From assembly GCA_947379865.1 (NCBI GenBank), contig CANCOY010000048.1, forward strand, positions 1 through 27,691: a DNA stretch of 27,691 nucleotides, written 5' to 3'. The stretch is from Acetobacteraceae bacterium. Lineage in GTDB: Bacteria; Pseudomonadota; Alphaproteobacteria; Zavarziniales; Zavarziniaceae. Shown one piece after another: positions 23,259 to 27,691 of the stretch. The number at the start of each line of letters is the position of its first letter. The first letter of the stretch is position 1. The translations under genes were made by a program, and so were the position numbers. The notes beneath the pieces are model-generated. The model saw only the letters and a list, made by a program, of their open reading frames with translations, was not told where the DNA came from and made no database searches.

Positions 23259-24365
23259 GAACAGCAGGCCGGTGCCACGCCGGCGCCGACAGCCGCCTCC
23301 CAGCCCGTCACCACCAAGGCACCGCCCGCTTCCCCGGCACCTGCTGCGCCCATTGCGGCACAGGAAACCGAGGATATGGGCCCGACCCAGAGCCAGACCG
23401 TGCGCGAGGCCCTGCGCGATGCCATGGCCGAGGAAATGCGCCGCGACCCCGCCGTCTTTCTGATGGGTGAGGAGGTTGCCCAGTATCAGGGCGCCTACAA
23501 GGTAAGCCAGGGTCTGCTGGATGAGTTTGGTGCCGAACGTGTAATCGATACGCCGATCACGGAATATGGCTTTGCCGGCCTTGGCGTGGGGGCAGCCCTT
23601 GCAGGGCTGAAGCCGATTGTCGAGTTCATGACCTTCAATTTCGCCATGCAGGCGATTGACCACATCATCAACTCGGCCGCCAAGACGCTCTACATGTCGG
23701 GTGGCCAGCAGTCGGCGCCCATCGTCTTTCGTGGTCCCAATGGTGCCGCCTCCCGCGTGGGGGCGCAGCACAGCCAGTGTTACGCCAGCTGGTATGCCCA
23801 TGTGCCCGGCTTGACGGTGGTGGCGCCCTATTCGGCGGCCGATGCCAAGGGCCTGCTGAAATCAGCGATCCGCAGTCCCAATCCGGTGGTCTTTCTGGAG
23901 AACGAGATCCTCTATGGCCGGTCCTTCGAGGTGCCGACCAATGAGGATTGGACCGTGCCCATTGGCAAGGCGAAGGTGGTTCGCAAGGGGCGCGATGTAA
24001 CCATCGTCGCCTTCTCCATTGCGGTCGCCCATGCCCTGGCGGCGGCCGAGACCCTGGCGGCTGCTGGCATCGAGGCTGAGGTGATTGACCTCAGGACCCT
24101 GCGTCCGCTGGATGTCGAGACCATTGTGGCCAGCGTCAAGAAGACGAACCGGGTCGTCTCGGTCGAAGAAGGCTGGCCCTTTGCCGGCATGGGGGCGGAA
24201 ATCGCTGCCACCATCATGGAACATGCCTTTGACTGGCTGGACGCGCCTGTGCTGCGCGTCACCGGCAAGGACGTGCCCATGCCCTATGCCGCCAATCTCG
24301 AAAAGCTTGCATTGCCCGGCCCCGACGACGTGGTAGCGGCGGTGCATGCGGTCACCTATCGTTGA
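23019..24365 (+). CDS. pdhB: Pyruvate dehydrogenase E1 component, beta subunit with N-terminal lipoyl domain
   Basis: This 448-residue subunit joins a lipoyl domain to a normal E1 beta chain, an arrangement typical of alphaproteobacteria. Residues 1-80 form the lipoyl domain, with the modified lysine in IETDKATMEVE (Lys43). A Pro/Ala/Thr-rich linker (about 81-125) follows. From about 126 is E1 beta proper: TVREALRDAMAEEM, FLMGEEVAQYQGAYKVSQGLL, TEYGFAGLGVGAALAGLKPIVEFMTFNFAMQAIDHI and RGPNGAASRVGAQHSQ. It lies 10 bases after pdhA and 9 before pdhC, so it is co-transcribed. The first 80 residues are almost the same as those of PdhC (about 68 of 80 identical by hand count). The E1-borne lipoyl arm probably passes acetyl groups or electrons on to E2 and E3. 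Confidence 0.96.
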   Translation: MAIQILMPALSPTMTEGTVAKWLVKEGDTIKAGDVIAEIETDKATMEVEAVDEGVLTQILVPAGTENVAVNTPIAMIEGEEQQAGATPAPTAASQPVTTKAPPASPAPAAPIAAQETEDMGPTQSQTVREALRDAMAEEMRRDPAVFLMGEEVAQYQGAYKVSQGLLDEFGAERVIDTPITEYGFAGLGVGAALAGLKPIVEFMTFNFAMQAIDHIINSAAKTLYMSGGQQSAPIVFRGPNGAASRVGAQHSQCYASWYAHVPGLTVVAPYSAADAKGLLKSAIRSPNPVVFLENEILYGRSFEVPTNEDWTVPIGKAKVVRKGRDVTIVAFSIAVAHALAAAETLAAAGIEAEVIDLRTLRPLDVETIVASVKKTNRVVSVEEGWPFAGMGAEIAATIMEHAFDWLDAPVLRVTGKDVPMPYAANLEKLALPGPDDVVAAVHAVTYR

Positions 24366-24374
24366 GGGGCGGAC

Positions 24375-24614
24375 ATGGCAACCCAGATCCTGATGCCCGC
24401 CCTGTCACCCACCATGACCGAGGGCACCCTTACCAAATGGCTGGTGAAGGAAGGCGACGTCATCAAGGCTGGCGACGTCATCGCCGAGATCGAGACCGAC
24501 AAGGCAACCATGGAAGTGGAGGCCGTGGATGAGGGGATTCTGTCCCGCATTCTTGTGCCTGGTGGAACCGAGAACGTTGCGGTGAATACGCCCATCGGCC
24601 TGATCACCGAAGAG
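24375..24614 (+). repeat. Lipoyl-domain duplication, copy 2 (in pdhC)
   Basis: This is the second copy of the roughly 240-base lipoyl-domain repeat, in the same orientation as 23019-23258. Confidence 0.85.
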
Positions 24615-25652
24615 GGCGAGGCAGCCTCTTCTGCTGCCGCACCCGCGCCAAAGGCTGTAGCCACTCCCGCAGCACCGCAGGCGGCGGTTGCACCTGCAGC
24701 ACCAGCAGCATCGCCCGCAGCGGTTTCTGCACCGCCTGTCAGCCATGGTGAGCGGGTGTTTGCCACGCCGCTGGCGCGCCGCATTGCCCGCGACAAAGGC
24801 CTCGACCTTGCTCAGGTGCAGGGCAGCGGCCCCCATGGACGGATCGTGAAGGCAGATGTTGAGGCGGCCAGGCCCCAGGCCCCGGCAGCAGCAGTGCCGA
24901 GTGGCCGGACCGGTGCCGCCGTGATCACCCCGCCCGTGCCGAGCACGCCATTCGCGCCCGGATCTGCCGAGTTCACGGCGATCCCCAATGATGGCATGCG
25001 CCGCACCGTGGCCCGCCGCCTGTCAGAGGCGAAGGCCACGATCCCGCATTATTACCTCACCGTCGATTGCGAGATCGACAATCTGCTCGCCATGCGCAAG
25101 ACCCTGAACGAGCAGGTAGGCGGTGGCACAAAGATTTCCGTCAACGACATGATCGTGAAGGCGCTGGCGCTGGCCCTGGTCAAGGTACCAGCTGCCAATG
25201 CCTCGTGGACGGATGAAGCCATCCTGCGCTATGCCCATGCCGACATCGCTGTGGCGGTGGCGGTTGAAGGCGGTCTGATCACCCCGATTGTGCGGGCGGC
25301 AGAGGTCAAGGGCCTGGCCACCATCGCTGGCGAAACCCGCGATCTTGCAGAACGCGCGCGCAGCCGCAAGCTGAAACCCGAAGAATATCAGGGTGGCACC
25401 TTCACCGTCTCCAACCTTGGCATGTTCGGCGTCCGGCAGTTTGCCGCCGTGATCAACCCGCCCCACGGCGGCATTCTGGCCATTGGTGCCGGCGAACAGC
25501 GGCCCGTGGTGAAGAATGGCGCTCTTGCAGTCGCCACGGTGATGACCGTGACCCTGTCGGCAGACCACCGTGTGATCGATGGGGCTGTGGGCGCGGGTCT
25601 GCTTGCCGCCTTCAAGCGTCTGATTGAAGAACCGCTGACCATGCTGCTCTAG
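24375..25652 (+). CDS. pdhC: Pyruvate dehydrogenase E2, dihydrolipoyllysine acetyltransferase
   Basis: This 425-residue protein is the core of the complex; it moves the acetyl group from lipoyl to CoA. It has one lipoyl domain (1-80, Lys43), an Ala/Pro linker (about 82-125), the peripheral-subunit-binding domain (FATPLARRIARDKGLDLAQVQGSGPHGRIVKADV, about 129-162), a second linker, and the catalytic domain (about 205-425) with IPHYYLTVDCEIDNLLAMRK, FTVSNLGMFGVRQFAAVINPP and the active-site ADHRVIDGAVGA (His398, Asp402). A single lipoyl domain is the short alphaproteobacterial form, the second arm being on PdhB. It is 9 bases after pdhB and 30 before the E3 gene, in the same operon. Confidence 0.96.
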   Translation: MATQILMPALSPTMTEGTLTKWLVKEGDVIKAGDVIAEIETDKATMEVEAVDEGILSRILVPGGTENVAVNTPIGLITEEGEAASSAAAPAPKAVATPAAPQAAVAPAAPAASPAAVSAPPVSHGERVFATPLARRIARDKGLDLAQVQGSGPHGRIVKADVEAARPQAPAAAVPSGRTGAAVITPPVPSTPFAPGSAEFTAIPNDGMRRTVARRLSEAKATIPHYYLTVDCEIDNLLAMRKTLNEQVGGGTKISVNDMIVKALALALVKVPAANASWTDEAILRYAHADIAVAVAVEGGLITPIVRAAEVKGLATIAGETRDLAERARSRKLKPEEYQGGTFTVSNLGMFGVRQFAAVINPPHGGILAIGAGEQRPVVKNGALAVATVMTVTLSADHRVIDGAVGAGLLAAFKRLIEEPLTMLL

Positions 25653-25682
25653 GCAGCCTGGCCTCAGTTGAGGAGTAGCAGA

Positions 25683-27077
25683 ATGGCGGAGCGGTTCGAT
25701 CTGATCGTGCTGGGCAGTGGGCCGGGTGGCTATGTGGCGGCGATCCGTGCGGCACAGCTGGGCATGAAGGCTGCTGTGGTGGAGCGTGAGGCGCTGGGTG
25801 GCATCTGCCTGAACTGGGGCTGTATCCCCACCAAGGCCCTGCTGCGCAGTTCTGAGGTGCACCACCTGCTGCAACATGCCGGTGATTATGGTTTTGAAAT
25901 CGGCGACATCACCTTTGATCTTGCGCGCATCGTGAAGCGCAGCCGCCAGGTGGCCAGCCAGCTTTCGGCCGGCGTGAAGCACCTGATGAAGAAGAACAAG
26001 ATCACCGTTGTCGAGGGCGAGGGCCGCCTGCTGGGCAAGGGCCGCCTTGCCGTAACCCGCAATGACACAACGGTAGAGCTTGAGGCGCCGCACATCATCA
26101 TCGCCACGGGCGCCAGGGCACGCACCCTGCCGGGGCTGGAGCCCAATGGCACCAGCATCATCACCTATCGCGAGGCGATGGTGCCAAAGACCCTGCCAAA
26201 GCGCCTGCTGGTGGTGGGGTCGGGTGCCATCGGCATGGAGTTCGCCAGCTTCTATGCCCAGATGGGCAGCAAGGTAACCGTGGTCGAGGCGCTCGACCGC
26301 ATCCTGCCGGTCGAGGACGAGGATATCTCTGCCTTTGCCCTCAAGGCCTTCACCAGGCAGGGACTGAAGTTCCACACAGCTGCCAACCTGAAGCGCCTGT
26401 CGCCTGAAGGGACCGGCGTGGTGGCCGAGATTGAGGCCGGCGGCCAGAGCCACCGCATCGAGGCCGATCAGGCGATCCTGGCGGTGGGCATTGTCGGCAA
26501 TGTGGAGAACATCGGTCTTGAGGCCCTGGGTGTTAAGGTTGAGCGCAGCCATATTGTGGTGGACGAATTCAGCCGCACCGGGGTGCCCGGCCTTTATGCC
26601 ATAGGCGACGTCACGGGGCCGCCGTGGCTGGCCCACAAGGCAAGCCACGAGGGCGTCGTCTGTGTCGAGAAGATTGCCGGTGTCGCCGGGGTCCATCCAC
26701 TCGACACGGGAAACATTCCGGGCTGCACCTATTGCCTGCCCCAGATCGCCAGCGTCGGCCTGACCGAGGCAAAGGCCCGCGCCGCCGGGCACGAGGTGAA
26801 GGTTGGCCGTTTTCCCTATCTTGGCAATGGCAAGGCCATCGCTTTGGGTGAGCCCGAGGGTCTGGTGAAAACCGTGTTCGATGCCAAGACGGGTGCCTTG
26901 CTGGGGGCGCACATGATCGGCGCCGAGGTCACGGAGCAGATCCAGGGCTATGCGATTGCCCGCACACTGGAGACGACCGAGGCGGAACTGATGGCCACGG
27001 TCTTCCCCCATCCCACCCTCAGCGAGACCATGCACGAGGCCGTGCTTGACGCCTATGGGCGCGCGATCCACATCTAG
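25683..27077 (+). CDS. lpdA: Dihydrolipoyl dehydrogenase (E3)
   Basis: This 464-residue FAD flavoprotein reoxidises dihydrolipoyl groups and reduces NAD+. It has the N-terminal FAD-binding LIVLGSGPGGYVAAIRAAQLG, the redox disulfide GGICLNWGCIPTKALL (Cys42, Cys47), the NAD-binding LLVVGSGAIGMEFASFYAQMG, the second FAD motif GLYAIGDVTGPPWLAHKA and the C-terminal catalytic HPTLSE (His443, Glu448). The ATG at 25683 has GAGGAG upstream; an in-frame TTG at 25668 is less likely because it overlaps that site. Its place in the pdh operon makes it the E3 of pyruvate dehydrogenase; alphaproteobacteria often carry another E3 for the 2-oxoglutarate complex. lipA begins 3 bases after its stop. Confidence 0.97.
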   Translation: MAERFDLIVLGSGPGGYVAAIRAAQLGMKAAVVEREALGGICLNWGCIPTKALLRSSEVHHLLQHAGDYGFEIGDITFDLARIVKRSRQVASQLSAGVKHLMKKNKITVVEGEGRLLGKGRLAVTRNDTTVELEAPHIIIATGARARTLPGLEPNGTSIITYREAMVPKTLPKRLLVVGSGAIGMEFASFYAQMGSKVTVVEALDRILPVEDEDISAFALKAFTRQGLKFHTAANLKRLSPEGTGVVAEIEAGGQSHRIEADQAILAVGIVGNVENIGLEALGVKVERSHIVVDEFSRTGVPGLYAIGDVTGPPWLAHKASHEGVVCVEKIAGVAGVHPLDTGNIPGCTYCLPQIASVGLTEAKARAAGHEVKVGRFPYLGNGKAIALGEPEGLVKTVFDAKTGALLGAHMIGAEVTEQIQGYAIARTLETTEAELMATVFPHPTLSETMHEAVLDAYGRAIHI

Positions 27078-27080
27078 GCA

Positions 27081-27691
27081 ATGGCCGACATGACAATTGT
27101 TCCCGCCGAGTCTCCGGAGATCGTCTCCCCCCGCCGCCTGCCCAAGCCTGCCTGGCTGCGGGTGAGGGCGCCCATGTCCGTAGAAGTGGCGGAAACACGG
27201 GCCCTGATGCGGCGGTTGAAGCTGAACACCGTCTGCGAGGAGGCAGCCTGCCCCAATGTGGGGGAGTGCTGGAAACAGAAGCACGCCACGGTGATGATCC
27301 TGGGCGACACCTGCACCCGTGCCTGCGCCTTCTGCAACATCAAGACGGGCATGCCAGATCATCCGGATCCGGATGAACCGGCGCATGTTGCCGAAGCAAT
27401 CGCTGAACTGGGCCTGGAGCATGTGGTGATCACCTCGGTCGACCGGGATGATCTGGCCGATGGCGGGGCCAGCCAGTTTGTGGAGGTCATCCGCCGGCTG
27501 CGGGCGGCAGCGCCTGCCACCACCATCGAGGTGCTGACGCCCGATTTCATGCGCAAGCCCGGCGCCCTTGAAGCCGTGGTGGCAGCGCGCCCCGATGTCT
27601 ACAACCACAATCTGGAAACCGTGCCGCGCCTCTATGCCACCATCCGGCCGGGCGCGCGCTATTTTCATTCCCTGCGCCTGCTCGACCAGGT
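27081..27691 (+). CDS. lipA: Lipoyl synthase LipA, 3'-truncated by window end
   Basis: The first 203 residues of a radical-SAM enzyme that inserts two sulfurs into protein-bound octanoyl groups to make lipoate. The frame is open to the window edge, while the family is usually about 300-330 residues, so about a third is missing. The auxiliary-cluster motif is CEEAACPNVGEC (Cys52, Cys57, Cys63), and the radical-SAM cluster is CTRACAFC (Cys78, Cys82, Cys85). LEHVVITSVDRDDLADGGASQF and NHNLETVPRLY are also diagnostic. The ATG at 27081, 3 bases after lpdA, suggests translational coupling; an ATG at 27090 is also possible. It is placed to modify Lys43 of both PdhB and PdhC. Confidence 0.96.
   Translation, partial: MADMTIVPAESPEIVSPRRLPKPAWLRVRAPMSVEVAETRALMRRLKLNTVCEEAACPNVGECWKQKHATVMILGDTCTRACAFCNIKTGMPDHPDPDEPAHVAEAIAELGLEHVVITSVDRDDLADGGASQFVEVIRRLRAAAPATTIEVLTPDFMRKPGALEAVVAARPDVYNHNLETVPRLYATIRPGARYFHSLRLLDQ

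Noticed and set aside
25023..27668. 881-residue open frame on the minus strand
   Set aside because: It lies fully antisense to pdhC, lpdA and lipA, is rich in His, Gly, Gln and Arg with no recognisable domain, and is the kind of open antisense frame that high GC at third positions creates.
1..27691. CRISPR arrays, tRNA or rRNA genes, transposases, integrases, toxin-antitoxin pairs
   Set aside because: No regularly spaced repeats, no cloverleaf or rRNA segments recognised by eye, and every sizeable gene belongs to a metabolic, envelope or division family. The small HTH gene has no recognisable toxin beside it.

Overview
The window is about 27.7 kb of GC-rich (roughly 60-65% by eye), gene-dense bacterial chromosome. 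I read it as an alphaproteobacterium. The strongest reason is the right-hand block ftsB-pdhA-pdhB-pdhC-lpdA-lipA, in which the pyruvate dehydrogenase E1 beta subunit carries its own N-terminal lipoyl domain, a typical alphaproteobacterial arrangement. Rhodospirillales-like is a guess; the sequence alone does not fix the order. I see no rRNA, tRNA, CRISPR array, insertion sequence or phage gene.

Left block (1-4262, all +): the 3' part of an MgtE-type magnesium channel, then three tightly packed genes for a polyprenyl-phosphate sugar synthase (GT2), an ArnT-like membrane glycosyltransferase (GT39/PMT type) and a PAP2 phosphatase. Together they look like a cell-envelope modification cassette, perhaps for lipid A.

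Middle block (4347-14173): an isovaleryl-CoA-dehydrogenase-like enzyme; a bidirectional terminator; an Old Yellow Enzyme (-) divergent from a MATE efflux pump (+); a small exported Rap1a/Tai-like protein whose leader can fold into two mutually exclusive hairpins; an M3 oligopeptidase (-) divergent from a PaaK/CapK-like ligase (+); a second bidirectional terminator; and a two-gene minus-strand unit made of an ABM-cupin fusion protein and a luciferase-like flavin monooxygenase.

Acyl-CoA block (14302-20394): a single-chain biotin-dependent acyl-CoA carboxylase (BC-BCCP-CT), a convergent acyl-CoA synthetase, and a divergent alpha-methylacyl-CoA racemase ending in a strong terminator. With the dehydrogenase at 4347 these would suit activation, racemisation, dehydrogenation and carboxylation of branched or isoprenoid acyl-CoAs. 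That is inference from family membership.

Right block (20395-27691, +): a 445-base gene-free stretch with an AT-rich island, a 78-residue protein of unknown function that begins with a tandem repeat, a small HTH protein preceded by a palindrome, FtsB, and then the pyruvate dehydrogenase operon (E1 alpha, lipoyl-E1 beta, E2, E3) running directly into lipoyl synthase lipA, which is cut by the window end. LipA makes the lipoyl group carried by both PdhB and PdhC, so the operon encodes an enzyme complex together with the maturase of its cofactor.

The most interesting unexplained signals are the RNA-switch-like leader at 8243-8268, the ABM-cupin/monooxygenase unit with a large dyad in its divergent promoter, the GT2-GT39-PAP2 cassette, and the small-gene region upstream of ftsB. 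No clear new defence or mobile system is visible.
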